Below the pieces are notes generated by a model. The model saw only the letters and a program-made list of their open reading frames with translations, was not told the origin of the DNA and made no database searches. Below are positions 1 through 7,612 of a stretch of DNA of 42,248 bases, in pieces; the first letter of the stretch is position 1; every line of letters starts with the position of its first letter. Origin of the DNA: JAFARZ01 sp036490795 (GTDB taxonomy: Bacteria > Actinomycetota > Actinomycetes > Streptosporangiales > Streptosporangiaceae); assembly GCA_036490795.1 (NCBI GenBank), contig DASXDG010000396.1, forward strand, positions 1 to 42,248, in the 5' to 3' direction. The translations under genes were made by a program, and so were the position numbers.

Positions 1-2
1 TG

Positions 3-86
3 CGCAGGTATCTCGTGGACGAGGAATTCCTGTCCAGGAACAGCGATAGCCGCTACTGGCGCAGTGGAGGTGCCGTCGATGCGTAA
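3..86 (+). CDS. C-terminal tail of a DUF2087-type protein (cut by window edge)
   Basis: Only the last 27 codons are present. The frame opens at the window edge and ends in TAA at 84-86. It reads R-R-Y-L-V-D-E-E-F-L-S-R and later Y-W-R-S-G-G, the pattern I associate with the end of DUF2087 domains, small winged-helix-like modules often joined to ArsR or MarR-type regulators. No alternative frame in this stretch looks like protein. The family call rests on about twelve residues and is tentative; the rest of the gene lies to the left. Confidence 0.5.
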   Translation, partial: RRYLVDEEFLSRNSDSRYWRSGGAVDA

Positions 87-463
87 ACCGCGTGGAACCT
101 GCTACCCGCAAGCCCCGTCCGCCGGCCGCGGCTGCTACCCCGGGCCCCGGGACCGAGACGGCTGCTACTCCTACTCCGGCGACCCCGTCGGCTCCGTGGG
201 CGGCTCCGGTTCCGTGGGCGGCGCCCTGCTCCGTGACCTCCTCCGCGTCGTCGCCGCGCCGCGCTCCTCGCTGGCCGCCCGCGACCGCCAATCCTGACGC
301 CGCGGCGACCGCACCTGCCCACCTGCCCACCTGCCCGCGTCTGCCTGCCCCCGAGCCGTACCCGGCGCCGAGCCGCACCCGCCGACCGCGGTGCCGGGTC
401 TTGAGTGGCCTGTGTGACCAAAGGGGCGAGCGGGACACGCCCGCACGGTCCAGCGGACATTAG
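87..463. other. GC-rich gap without a recognisable gene
   Basis: This stretch is very rich in runs of C and G and in short imperfect repeats. Open frames exist on both strands, but their translations are low-complexity Arg/Ala/Pro-rich strings without motifs. I see no ribosome-binding site or promoter. It probably holds the 3' end region of the gene at the left edge. Confidence 0.5.
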
Positions 464-540
464 CGCGGTAATTAAGCCCAACACGGTAAAAAACCATGCT
501 CACAGCAACGTTTTCCTTCGCGATAAGCCGAATTACCGCG
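464..540. repeat. Hairpin element A (inverted repeat with shared core)
   Basis: A perfect 10-bp inverted repeat (CGCGGTAATT at 464-473, its complement at 531-540) encloses an A/T-richer loop. Inside the loop is the 12-mer TGCTCACAGCAA at 497-508, which is also in the loop of the hairpin at 32759-32837. The element lies on the far side of the minisatellite that follows rsgA. It may act as a terminator or be a dispersed REP-like element; the shared core argues for a family rather than chance. Confidence 0.55.
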
Positions 541-548
541 TTGATTGA

Positions 549-662
549 CCGGGAGGGCCCGCTAACCGGGAGGGCCCGCTAACCGGGAGGACCCGCCAAC
601 CGGGAGGACCGCCAACCGGGAGGACCGCCAACCGAAAAGCCCCCGCCAACCGGCAGGCCCGC
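549..662. repeat. Minisatellite of about seven 16-18 bp units after rsgA
   Basis: Head-to-tail copies of CCGGGAGGGCCCGCTAA and variants start at 549, 566, 583, 600, 616, 632 and 650. The first two are identical and the later ones diverge. The array stops two bases before the rsgA stop codon (665-667), so it begins at the 3' end of that gene. Units have no spacers, which excludes CRISPR. Confidence 0.8.
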
Positions 663-664
663 GC

Positions 665-1651
665 TCACTCGGTCTCTGTTCCAGCCCTGCTGGCCAGCAG
701 CCGCCGGAGCGAATCGAGGCGCTCGACCGCCCCGTTTGCCTCGGCCCATTCATCCAGCCCGCAGTCGCTCGTCGAACAGGCGTGGTCGCACCCCGGCGGG
801 CAGCCGGCCACTCCCTCCGCCAGGTCGCCGAACGCCTCGATCACCCGCGACTCTGACACGTGCCCAAGCCCGAACCCGCGCAGCCCAGGAGTGTCGATCA
901 GCCAGCCTGACTCGTAGCGGAATGCGACCGCGGACGAGGATGTGTGCCGCCCGCGGCCGGTGACCGGGTTGACCGACCCCACTGCCCGTACCGCGTCCGG
1001 TACCAGCGTGTTGACCAGCGTGGACTTGCCCACTCCTGACTGCCCGATCAGCACGCTGATCTGCCCGTCAAGCAACGAGGGCAACGAGGGCGAGGAACCG
1101 AGCGAGCCAGGCCGGGTGGAGATCATGGTCAGGCCCAGTGGCTCGTACAGCGGCCGGATCGAGACGTCAGAACCGAGGTCGGCCTTGGTCAGCACCAGTA
1201 CCGGGGAGAGCCCGGCGTCGTACGCGGCGACCAGGCACCGGTCGACGAAACGCAGTCCTGGCGGCGGCGAGGCCAGCGCGCAGACGATCATCATCTGGTC
1301 GGCGTTGGCGACGATGACCCGCTCCACCGGATCGGTGTCGTCGGCCGATCGTCGCAGGGCTGATGACCGTGGTGACACCCGCACGATCCGTGCCAGCGTT
1401 CCTGGCGCACCGGAGATGTCACCGGCTAGAGCCACCCGGTCGCCGACCACGACGGAGCCGCGGCCCAGTTCGCGAGCCTTCATCGCCACCACGTCGCGCC
1501 CGTCGACTAGGCACACATACCGGCCCCGGTCAACGGCGGTCACGAAGCCAGTGACGGCGCCCTCGTGCGCCGGCCGTGACTTGGTGCGCGGACGTGACCC
1601 CCGGCCTGGCCGGAAGCGGATGTCGTCCTCGTCCAGCCGCGAGCCGCTCAC
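665..1651 (-). CDS. rsgA: Ribosome small subunit-dependent GTPase A (RsgA)
   Basis: RsgA is a circularly permuted GTPase that acts in late 30S ribosome maturation; its GTP hydrolysis is stimulated by the 30S subunit. The 328-residue protein has an N-terminal OB-fold region (about 30-100). The G motifs follow in permuted order: TKAD at 155-158 (G4), GQSGVGKST at 203-211 (G1) and DTPG at 253-256 (G3). A C-terminal zinc region carries Cys284, Cys288, His290 and Cys297. The length fits the family. The start is GTG at 1649-1651, directly abutting the aroA TAG stop at 1652-1654, so translation is probably coupled to aroA. A minisatellite begins right after the stop. Assignment is firm. Confidence 0.95.
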   Translation of the reverse strand: MSGSRLDEDDIRFRPGRGSRPRTKSRPAHEGAVTGFVTAVDRGRYVCLVDGRDVVAMKARELGRGSVVVGDRVALAGDISGAPGTLARIVRVSPRSSALRRSADDTDPVERVIVANADQMMIVCALASPPPGLRFVDRCLVAAYDAGLSPVLVLTKADLGSDVSIRPLYEPLGLTMISTRPGSLGSSPSLPSLLDGQISVLIGQSGVGKSTLVNTLVPDAVRAVGSVNPVTGRGRHTSSSAVAFRYESGWLIDTPGLRGFGLGHVSESRVIEAFGDLAEGVAGCPPGCDHACSTSDCGLDEWAEANGAVERLDSLRRLLASRAGTETE

Positions 1652-2914
1652 CTAGGCGGCACCAAGCATGGCGGCCCAGTCGTCCATGAAGCTGGGGAAT
1701 GTCTTGCCCGCGGTTTCCGGGTTCGCCACGGTGAGTCCGGGCACGGCCAGTCCGAGTACCGCCGCGGCCATCACCAGCCGGTGGTCGTCGTACGTGCCGA
1801 ACAAGCCGGGCGCGAGCGGGCGGGGCCGCACCGTCAGCCCGTCGGGTAGTTCGGTGACGTCGCCGCCGAGCGCGCTGAGCTCCTTGGCCATCGCGGCCAG
1901 GCGGTCGGTCTCGTGCCTGCGGGTGTGCGCCAGCCCGGTGAATGACGACGGGGACGACGCGACGGCCGCCACGGCGGTCAGCACCGGCGCCATCTCGCTC
2001 ACGTCTGCCAGGTCGGCGGTGATCCCGGTGACCGTGCCGGTGCCGGAGAAGGTCAGGCCCGAGGTGCCGAACGAGGAGGAGCCGCCCATGGAGCCCAGAA
2101 CGGAAAGGATCCGCGAAGCGGCCTGCAGGCTGTCCCTGGGCCAGCCGGGAATGACCACGGTGCCGCCGGTCACCAGCGCCGCCGCGAGGAACGGGACCGT
2201 GTTCATCAGGTCCGGTTCAACGTGCGTCGTCCCCGGTGACAGCTGGCCAGGCGCCACCCGCCACACCGAGTCGCCGGACAAAACCGAGACGCCGGCCGCG
2301 GAGAGCATGCGCAGCGTCATGTCGATCAGCGGCAGCGATGGCACGGGCGGCCCTTCGTGCCGTACCTCGACCCCGTTGTCGAACCGGGCGGCCGACAGCA
2401 GCAGCCCGGATACGAATTGCGATGAGCCCGACGCGTCCAGCACGACGGAACCGCCGCGCACCGAACCGGTCCCGTGCACGCTGAACGGTGCCGCGTCGCC
2501 GGACACGTCCACGCCGGCCGAGCGCAACGCGGAGAGCATCGGCCCGATCGGCCGCTCTCGCACCCGCGGGTCGCCGTCGAAACGGACGGTGGCGCGGGTG
2601 AGCGCGGCGACCGCGGGCAGGAAGCGCATGCACGTGCCCGAGTTGCCGACTTCGACGAACAGCTCGGATTCAGGTGCCACTGAGCCGGGTGTGACACGCC
2701 AGCCAGTTTTTTCCATGGAGATGTCGCAGCCAAGGACCCGCAGCGCGGCCACGGCGAGCGAGGTGTCGCGGGCCTCAAGGCCGCCGGTGATGACCGACGG
2801 TTCCTCGCTAAGCGCCGCGAGCACCAGGGCGCGGTTGGTGATCGATTTGGACCCGGGCGGCCGGACCGTGGCGTTGACCGGCCCGGCGGCGGACGGTGCG
2901 TGCCAGGTGCTCAT
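1652..2914 (-). CDS. aroA: 3-phosphoshikimate 1-carboxyvinyltransferase (EPSP synthase)
   Basis: AroA catalyses the sixth step of the shikimate pathway, joining shikimate-3-phosphate and phosphoenolpyruvate to form EPSP in the cytoplasm. The 420-residue protein shows the substrate-binding PGSKSITNRALVLAA segment near residues 20-34, a GNSGTCMRFLP segment near 92, DPRVRERPIGPM near 118, and RHETDRLAAMAKEL and DDHRLVMAAAV near the C-terminus, all standard for the family. The start is ATG at 2912-2914. It heads a two-gene unit with rsgA, an arrangement common in actinobacteria. A weak sigma-R-like sequence lies upstream (see rejected items). Confidence 0.96.
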   Translation of the reverse strand: MSTWHAPSAAGPVNATVRPPGSKSITNRALVLAALSEEPSVITGGLEARDTSLAVAALRVLGCDISMEKTGWRVTPGSVAPESELFVEVGNSGTCMRFLPAVAALTRATVRFDGDPRVRERPIGPMLSALRSAGVDVSGDAAPFSVHGTGSVRGGSVVLDASGSSQFVSGLLLSAARFDNGVEVRHEGPPVPSLPLIDMTLRMLSAAGVSVLSGDSVWRVAPGQLSPGTTHVEPDLMNTVPFLAAALVTGGTVVIPGWPRDSLQAASRILSVLGSMGGSSSFGTSGLTFSGTGTVTGITADLADVSEMAPVLTAVAAVASSPSSFTGLAHTRRHETDRLAAMAKELSALGGDVTELPDGLTVRPRPLAPGLFGTYDDHRLVMAAAVLGLAVPGLTVANPETAGKTFPSFMDDWAAMLGAA

Positions 2915-3042
2915 AGCGATGAGCGTATCGTCGCAGCACGGTAACTGGTTTGGCGGACCCGGATTCCGGCAATGAACTGCGAATCCACGTTTAACGGGTC
3001 TTATCCCACCCGGTGAAGATCAACTGGCGGAGGCAAAGTCAT

Positions 3043-3783
3043 ATGTGCGGTCGGTTCGTGTCTGCGCGCAAGCGCCTTGAGCTCCTCGAGGAGTTCAATG
3101 TGCAGCGGGACCGCGTACCGCAGGACCTGCAGCCCGACTACAACGTGGCACCTACTAAGCAGATCTACGCGGTGACGGCCAGCAAGGAAGGCGAGCGCGA
3201 ACTGCGCACCCTTCGCTGGGGACTCGTCCCGTTCTGGGCCAAGGACATCAAGGTCGGCGCGAAGATGATCAACGCGCGGGCTGAGACCGTGGCCGAAAAG
3301 CCAGCGTTCCGGCGGCCCTTCGCGAAGCGCCGCTGCCTCATTCCCGCCGATGGTTACTACGAGTGGAAGAACAAAGAGCCTTTCTATATTTTCAGAACTA
3401 ACGGTGGTGTCACCGCCATGGCCGGCATCTACGACCTATGGCGGCAGCGCCCTCCAGAGGGGGCCGCGGTGAACGACGAGGACGACGAACACTCCTTGCT
3501 CTGGACCGCGTCGGTCATCACCACCAGCGCGACCGATGATGTCGGTCAGATCCACGACCGGATGCCGATGATCATCGAGCCAGACCTTTGGGCCGACTGG
3601 CTCGACCCGGACAACACCGAAATCAGCCAGCTCCAAGCAGCGATGGTCCCCGCCATGACGGGCGCCATTACGTCATATCCCGTATCAACGGACGTCAATT
3701 TCGTGCGGAACAACGGTCCCGAGCTGATCAGACCGCTGCCCACGGGAGGCGAGGACCGGAGTGGAAGACCTGATCGCCCGTAA
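3043..3783 (+). CDS. SOS response-associated peptidase (SRAP / YedK-HMCES family)
   Basis: SRAP proteins form a covalent thiazolidine link between their N-terminal cysteine and abasic sites in single-stranded DNA, shielding them from breakage. The start at 3043 is chosen because it places the required cysteine at position 2 (M-C-G-R-F) and follows GGAGG at 3029-3033 with ideal spacing; an upstream GTG at 3013 would bury the cysteine and is rejected. The other conserved residues are visible: Asn34 in YNVAPT, Glu107 in GYYEWK and His171 in IHDRMP. The length of 246 residues is normal. The gene overlaps the following zinc-finger gene by 23 bp, suggesting co-translation. It lies close to aroA, as the homologue does in M. 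tuberculosis. Confidence 0.93.
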   Translation: MCGRFVSARKRLELLEEFNVQRDRVPQDLQPDYNVAPTKQIYAVTASKEGERELRTLRWGLVPFWAKDIKVGAKMINARAETVAEKPAFRRPFAKRRCLIPADGYYEWKNKEPFYIFRTNGGVTAMAGIYDLWRQRPPEGAAVNDEDDEHSLLWTASVITTSATDDVGQIHDRMPMIIEPDLWADWLDPDNTEISQLQAAMVPAMTGAITSYPVSTDVNFVRNNGPELIRPLPTGGEDRSGRPDRP

Positions 3784-4843
3784 GCGCCTCGAGGAGATGC
3801 GCGACGAGCTGGACCGTTCGATTGATTACCTGCGGACGGGGACGGAGCCTGCCGGACGGTTCTCCGGTGATGCCGCCGACGCGGGAGCGAACTTGTCCGA
3901 GAACGACCGGACGGAGGCGATGCTGGACACGGCCCGCGTGCAAAGGGACGGGGTGCTGGCAGCACTGGACCGGATCGAGGCAGGTCGCTACGGCCACTGC
4001 GTGGACTGCGGGCACGATATCCCGGACGGCAGGCTCGAGGCGCAGCCCGCCGCCTGCCGGTGCGTGGACTGTCAGGCCAAGCATGCCCGCCGCCGCCGGT
4101 AACTCCTTATACGCCGCCACCATCAGGGCCGACCCTGCCGATTCATCGGGCGATTCCATCCCGGGCCGCGCGCTGAGTTCGGCACGGACCAGTTTGGCCA
4201 TGCTGCCAGGGGCCTGGCGTAGCGCGTACGCGACCACGTTCTTGGAGAACACGGGAAGCGGGCGTACCCAGTTGATGGCCAGGCCCGCGCCGGCGAACAG
4301 CTCGCGCACCTGGTCGGCCGCATAGCAGCGGGTGATTGTCCCGTCCGGCCAGGGCACGAGCACGACATCTGCCTGCGGCAGGTCGGCCAGGTGCGCCCAG
4401 CGGCTCTGCCCGGCGAGCATGGCCATGCCGAGCACGAGTGAGTCGACGCTGGCCAGCACCCGTCCGCCGGGGCGGAGCACGCGCGCGATCGAGCCGACCA
4501 TGGGCTCGGCCGCCAGGTGGGTGGATAGCGCGCGGTCGCCGGCGATTACCCCGTCGGCGCAGCCGTCGGGCAGGAAGTCCAGCGTGGCGCTGTCGCCGAC
4601 GATCGTGTCGTCAGCGGCGATGCCTTCCCCGGGCGGCTCGTCGATCACCCTGATCACCCGGTGGCCCGCCATCGCGGCCACCTTCGCGCTGTCCGCGCGC
4701 GGGCCGGAGACGTCGATGAGCAGCCGCCGGCCCGGTGGCAGCCAGGCCAGCAGCCTGCCTCGGGTGACCGCCTCGGTGAACCGCCAGTAGGCCGAGTCGG
4801 CATCAGGGACGGAAGGCACGCTGGCCGCGTGCTGGACGACCAT
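3728..4843 (-). CDS. Class I SAM-dependent methyltransferase-like protein with antisense 3' extension
   Basis: The N-terminal two thirds resemble a Rossmann-fold methyltransferase: LLIDVSGPRADSAKVAAMAG resembles motif I, DFLPDGCADGVIAGD resembles motifs II/III, and VLRPGGRVLAS is the typical post-III strand. The substrate is unknown. The start at ATG 4841-4843 is supported by AGGAG eight bases upstream; an earlier in-frame ATG at 4927 lacks a site. The odd part is the 3' end. No in-frame stop occurs until 3728-3730, so roughly the last 120 residues are encoded opposite the TraR/DksA gene and the end of SRAP, and they look like antisense rather than protein. A TAA in another frame sits near 4110, where the conserved part ends, so a frameshift or stop loss is likely. 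Confidence 0.6.
   Translation of the reverse strand: MVVQHAASVPSVPDADSAYWRFTEAVTRGRLLAWLPPGRRLLIDVSGPRADSAKVAAMAGHRVIRVIDEPPGEGIAADDTIVGDSATLDFLPDGCADGVIAGDRALSTHLAAEPMVGSIARVLRPGGRVLASVDSLVLGMAMLAGQSRWAHLADLPQADVVLVPWPDGTITRCYAADQVRELFAGAGLAINWVRPLPVFSKNVVAYALRQAPGSMAKLVRAELSARPGMESPDESAGSALMVAAYKELPAAAGMLGLTVHAPAGGGLRLEPAVRDIVPAVHAVAVATCLDPVQCCQHPVPLHAGRVQHRLRPVVLGQVRSRVGGITGEPSGRLRPRPQVINRTVQLVAHLLEALTGDQVFHSGPRLPWAAV
3761..4102 (+). CDS. TraR/DksA-type zinc-finger protein
   Basis: This small protein of 113 residues belongs to the DksA/TraR family, whose members bind the RNA polymerase secondary channel or act as general stress regulators. The first 75 residues are charged and predicted to be coiled coil; a four-cysteine finger follows with CVDC at 80-83 and CVDC at 101-104. 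The translation starts at GTG 3761, inside the end of the SRAP gene (23-bp overlap), so the two are probably one operon. The D-x-x-D tip residues that DksA uses at the polymerase active site are not evident. Most of the gene lies opposite the open 3' end of the methyltransferase gene on the minus strand. Confidence 0.85.
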   Translation: MEDLIARKRLEEMRDELDRSIDYLRTGTEPAGRFSGDAADAGANLSENDRTEAMLDTARVQRDGVLAALDRIEAGRYGHCVDCGHDIPDGRLEAQPAACRCVDCQAKHARRRR

Positions 4844-4896
4844 GGTCAAAGCTCCTGGGGCGGCGGGTCTTATGTACGTTCCCAGCTTGGTGGCCG

Positions 4897-4923
4897 GGGA
4901 ATCCCCGGCAGGCTCGCTGTGTT
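4897..4923 (+). promoter_or_regulatory. Sigma-R-type autoregulatory promoter upstream of sigR
   Basis: GGGAAT at 4897-4902 is followed by exactly 18 bases and then GTT at 4921-4923. This matches the known sigma-R/sigma-H consensus GGAAT-N18-GTT. The expected start point falls at about 4930, just before an in-frame ATG at 4933 that gives an N-terminally extended SigR. Confidence 0.8.
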
Positions 4924-4981
4924 GCACCGGGCATGTCAGTAGTTGCGGCGGCTCGTGTCCTGTCTTCAGGGACCCTGCCTC

Positions 4982-5011
4982 TTAAAGCCCTGAACCTGGG
5001 CGCGATATCCT
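4982..5011 (+). promoter_or_regulatory. Possible housekeeping promoter (p1) for the short SigR form
   Basis: TTAAAG at 4982-4987 and TATCCT at 5006-5011 are separated by 18 bases and could serve a vegetative sigma factor. Transcription from about 5018 would exclude the upstream ATG at 4933 and produce only the short form starting at 5047. The match is modest. Confidence 0.35.
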
Positions 5012-5046
5012 CTAGCGGTCTGCGGGCACTAAGCTCGGGCGCATAT

Positions 5047-5670
5047 ATGGAGGAGGTGGGTCCGGTTCCGGAGACACTCGAAGAGCGCGGCCAGCGCTTC
5101 GAAGAGGACGTGCTGCCGTACCTGGACCAGCTCTACTCTGCGGCCCTGCGGATGACTCGTAATCCAGCGGACGCCGAGGACCTGGTGCAGGAGACGTTCG
5201 CCAAGGCGTACGCGTCCTTCCACCAGTTCCAGCAGGGGACGAACCTCAAGGCGTGGCTGTTCCGCATCTTGACGAACACGTTCATCAACACCTACCGCAA
5301 GCGGCAGCGTGAACCGCAGCGGTCGGGGGCGGAGGAGATCGAGGACTGGCAGCTGGCCAGGGCCGCGTCGCATACGTCGATGGGCCTTAAGTCGGCCGAG
5401 GCCGAAGCCCTGGAAAGGCTCCCTGATTCCGATATCAAGTCGGCGCTGCAGGAGCTTCCTGAGGAATTCAGGATCGCGGTCTACCTGGCCGATGTCGAGG
5501 GCTTCGCCTATAAGGAGATAGCGGACATCATGGACACGCCAATCGGTACCGTGATGTCACGGCTGCATCGCGGCCGCCGCCAGCTGCGGGAACTGCTGCA
5601 GGACTACGCGTCCGACCGCGGCGTATCCGGTGCCCACGAGGCTCCAGCAGTCGTGGAGGAAGGCCGATGA
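5047..5670 (+). CDS. sigR: RNA polymerase ECF sigma factor SigR (SigH family)
   Basis: SigR directs the thiol-oxidative stress response (thioredoxin, mycothiol and protease genes). The protein closely resembles Streptomyces sigma-R. Region 2 includes YLDQLYSAALRMTRNPADAE and DLVQETFAKAYASF, followed by NLKAWLFRILTNTFIN; region 4 includes FAYKEIADIMDTPIGTVMSR. The short form starting at ATG 5047 (207 residues) matches the usual length. The same frame is open back to ATG 4933, giving a 38-residue N-terminal extension whose ATG lies just after the sigma-R promoter at 4897-4923. In S. coelicolor such an extended, unstable form (sigma-R') is made from the induced transcript. The stop overlaps the rsrA start (ATGA), the normal pairing with its anti-sigma factor. 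Confidence 0.95.
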   Translation: MEEVGPVPETLEERGQRFEEDVLPYLDQLYSAALRMTRNPADAEDLVQETFAKAYASFHQFQQGTNLKAWLFRILTNTFINTYRKRQREPQRSGAEEIEDWQLARAASHTSMGLKSAEAEALERLPDSDIKSALQELPEEFRIAVYLADVEGFAYKEIADIMDTPIGTVMSRLHRGRRQLRELLQDYASDRGVSGAHEAPAVVEEGR

Positions 5671-5972
5671 GCTGCGGAAAGCCGCACGACACTCCGTGTA
5701 CCGAGGTGCTCGACCGGGTCTATGGCTACCTGGACGGCGAGATCGGCGCGATGGACTGCGCGAAGATCAAGGAGCACCTCGACGAGTGCGGGCCGTGCCT
5801 GCGGGAGTACGGGCTCGAGGAGGCGGTCAAGCGGCTGGTGGCCAAGCACTGCGGCTGCGACCCGGTCCCGTCCGCGCTTCGCGACAAGGTATTGGTCAGG
5901 ATCAGGGAAGTCCAAGCCACGATCGAGTTCGTAGAGTTACGAATCGTCGCAAAGTGCGACAAACTAATGTGA
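5667..5972 (+). CDS. rsrA: Anti-sigma factor RsrA (zinc-binding, redox-sensing)
   Basis: RsrA binds SigR under reducing conditions and releases it when disulphides form. The 101-residue protein belongs to the ZAS family. Cys11 and the His37-x3-Cys41-x2-Cys44 motif are all present at the positions known in S. coelicolor RsrA, together with Cys3, Cys31 and Cys62. Cys11, Cys41 and Cys44 are the residues established as redox-relevant in that protein. ATG at 5667 overlaps the sigR stop by four bases, giving translational coupling. The C-terminal tail after residue 80 diverges from Streptomyces, which is usual. Confidence 0.95.
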   Translation: MSCGKPHDTPCTEVLDRVYGYLDGEIGAMDCAKIKEHLDECGPCLREYGLEEAVKRLVAKHCGCDPVPSALRDKVLVRIREVQATIEFVELRIVAKCDKLM

Positions 5973-6146
5973 CTCCTGTGGTTTGAGTTTCTGATATGCG
6001 GCTTATGTCCACATATTCAATTGCCCATTGTGACTGCGGTGTCAACAACTTGCGCACGTTGAGCATTTAGGTCTGCGCGATGCGGCGTGGTCACGTTATC
6101 CTTGACCTTGGTAGAGCGCGGGTAACCGCGTGAGGGAGGTCCACCG

Positions 6147-6218
6147 ATGAGGGTGACCAGCTTGTCGATTGCTGTTTCTTCTCAAGCCAACGAGGTGCCC
6201 GGCGTCTCTTGGACTTAG
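6147..6218 (+). CDS. Possible 23-residue small ORF between rsrA and the HD-GYP gene
   Basis: An ATG at 6147 follows a strong GAGGGAGG ribosome-binding site with good spacing. It opens a 23-codon frame that reads M-R-V-T-S-L-S-I-A-V-S-S-Q-A-N-E-V-P-G-V-S-W-T and ends in TAG at 6216-6218. It ends 42 bases before the TTG start of the HD-GYP gene. I do not recognise the peptide. It could be a translated leader controlling the HD genes, a secreted or signalling peptide, or a chance frame; the quality of the ribosome-binding site is the main support. The rest of the 5973-6260 gap is A/T-richer than its surroundings and probably holds a promoter. Confidence 0.35.
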   Translation: MRVTSLSIAVSSQANEVPGVSWT

Positions 6219-6260
6219 TAGACGAGTGTCGGACCGCTCGCTAGTACCGGAGGAGGCAGC

Positions 6261-7604
6261 TTGGCCCGGCTTCCGCGGATAGCACAGGCCTACATCGGCG
6301 TGGTACTAGCCATAGCCGCTGTCTTGATTGCCCGTGGTCCGTTTGCTGGCATTGACTGGGTCGATGTAGTAATCCTGGGCGTTCTTGTCGTCCTCTGTGA
6401 GTCGACAGCGACCCTCCTGCGCACAAAAAACCTGGCCTGGTCGGCTAACTCAGCCGCGATCCTCGCCGCCATAGTGCTGGCGGGGCCGGTCGGTGCAGCC
6501 ATCGTTGGCGCCTGCACGCTGATCACGGCGCGCAGGGCGCCGTCTGTTATGCAGCGGGTTTTCAACAGCGGGATGTTCGCGCTCGCCGGGTACGTGCCGG
6601 GCCAGGTCTACCTCGCCCTAGATGGACGGGTGGGCGTACCGCCCGCGAGTTCTTTCCCGAAGATCATCGGCGTGTTCGCGGTCGTGGCCGTGGTTCACGT
6701 AATTGTGAACTACTCACTGCTCGAAGGGGCCTTGTGGCTTGCCGGGGAGCACGGCAAGAGCGGCGGGCACGGGCTCGCCGGCCTCGACTTGCGGCTCGCG
6801 ATTACCGAGCTCGGCTACTGCGCGTTCGGGCTGCCCATCGCGGCGCTGTGGGGCCAACTCGGCCCGTTCACCCCGGTTATCGTGCTCATCCCGTTGTTCG
6901 TGGCCAGGTGGGCGGTCGCGCAGTTCGCCGCGCAGCAGCGGGCCTATGAGTCGACCGTCAGCGCGTTGTGCCAGGCGGTGGAGACCAAGGACTTCTACAC
7001 CCGCGGTCACAGCGACCGGGTGTCGCGCGGGTCGGTGATGATCGCCCGCGAGATCGGCATGCACACCGAGCGGGTGGAGGCGCTGCGTTACGCGGGGATG
7101 CTGCACGACGTCGGCAAGCTCGGCGTGCCGACCAGGGTGCTGCAGAAGACAGGCAAGCTGACCGACGAAGAGTACGCGTCCATCCAGCTGCACCCGATGC
7201 GCGGACTGGAGATCGTCAGGGAGATCGGCTTCCTCGACGAGGCGCTGGCCGGGATCATGCATCACCACGAGCGGATCGACGGCCGCGGCTACCCGATGGG
7301 CCTGGCCGGCGATGAGATACCTGAGTTCGCGCGTGTTCTGGCTGTTGCGGACGCGTTCGACTCGATGACCTCAACCCGGTCGTACCGGGGTGCGCGACCC
7401 GTCTCGGAGGCGATCGAGGAACTGCGGAAATGGTCGGGCACGCAGTTCGACCCCGCGTTTGTCGACGCGTTCGTCGCCGCGGTACGGCACGAGGGCTGGC
7501 AGCAGCCTGATCTGCCCGTCCTTGCCGCAGACGAGGCGACCACGATAACTGCCCAAGATCACGACGACCCGACCGCTCCGTTGCGGGTGATCGACTCTTA
7601 TTGA
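6261..7604 (+). CDS. Membrane HD-GYP domain phosphodiesterase
   Basis: HD-GYP proteins hydrolyse cyclic di-GMP. The N-terminal half (about 10-222) has some six hydrophobic segments without a recognised sensory signature. The C-terminal HD-GYP domain is complete: ETKDFYTRGHSDRVS near 241-255, the HD pair in LHDVGKLGVP (His282, Asp283), HHHERIDGRGYP at 334-345 with the GYP triplet, and AVADAFDSMTSTRSYR near 361-376. The start is TTG at 6261, six bases after GGAGGAGG; no better start exists. Its stop region overlaps the next HD gene, so the two are one unit. A broad-spectrum metal-dependent HD hydrolase is the alternative reading, but the GYP motif favours c-di-GMP. Confidence 0.9.
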   Translation: MARLPRIAQAYIGVVLAIAAVLIARGPFAGIDWVDVVILGVLVVLCESTATLLRTKNLAWSANSAAILAAIVLAGPVGAAIVGACTLITARRAPSVMQRVFNSGMFALAGYVPGQVYLALDGRVGVPPASSFPKIIGVFAVVAVVHVIVNYSLLEGALWLAGEHGKSGGHGLAGLDLRLAITELGYCAFGLPIAALWGQLGPFTPVIVLIPLFVARWAVAQFAAQQRAYESTVSALCQAVETKDFYTRGHSDRVSRGSVMIAREIGMHTERVEALRYAGMLHDVGKLGVPTRVLQKTGKLTDEEYASIQLHPMRGLEIVREIGFLDEALAGIMHHHERIDGRGYPMGLAGDEIPEFARVLAVADAFDSMTSTRSYRGARPVSEAIEELRKWSGTQFDPAFVDAFVAAVRHEGWQQPDLPVLAADEATTITAQDHDDPTAPLRVIDSY

Positions 7605-7612
7605 GTCCGACG

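Noticed and set aside
64..484. Open frames at the left edge on both strands
   Set aside because: Arg/Pro/Ala-rich low-complexity translations without start signals; explained by GC composition.
2943..2967. Sigma-R-like promoter upstream of aroA (GGAAT and GTT on the minus strand)
   Set aside because: The spacing is 17 rather than 18, the first G is lacking and no functional reason links aroA to thiol stress; one such near-match is expected by chance in 42 kb.
3013..3042. Longer N-terminus for the SRAP peptidase starting at GTG 3013
   Set aside because: It would place ten residues before the catalytic cysteine, which must be at position 2, and the good ribosome-binding site serves the ATG at 3043.
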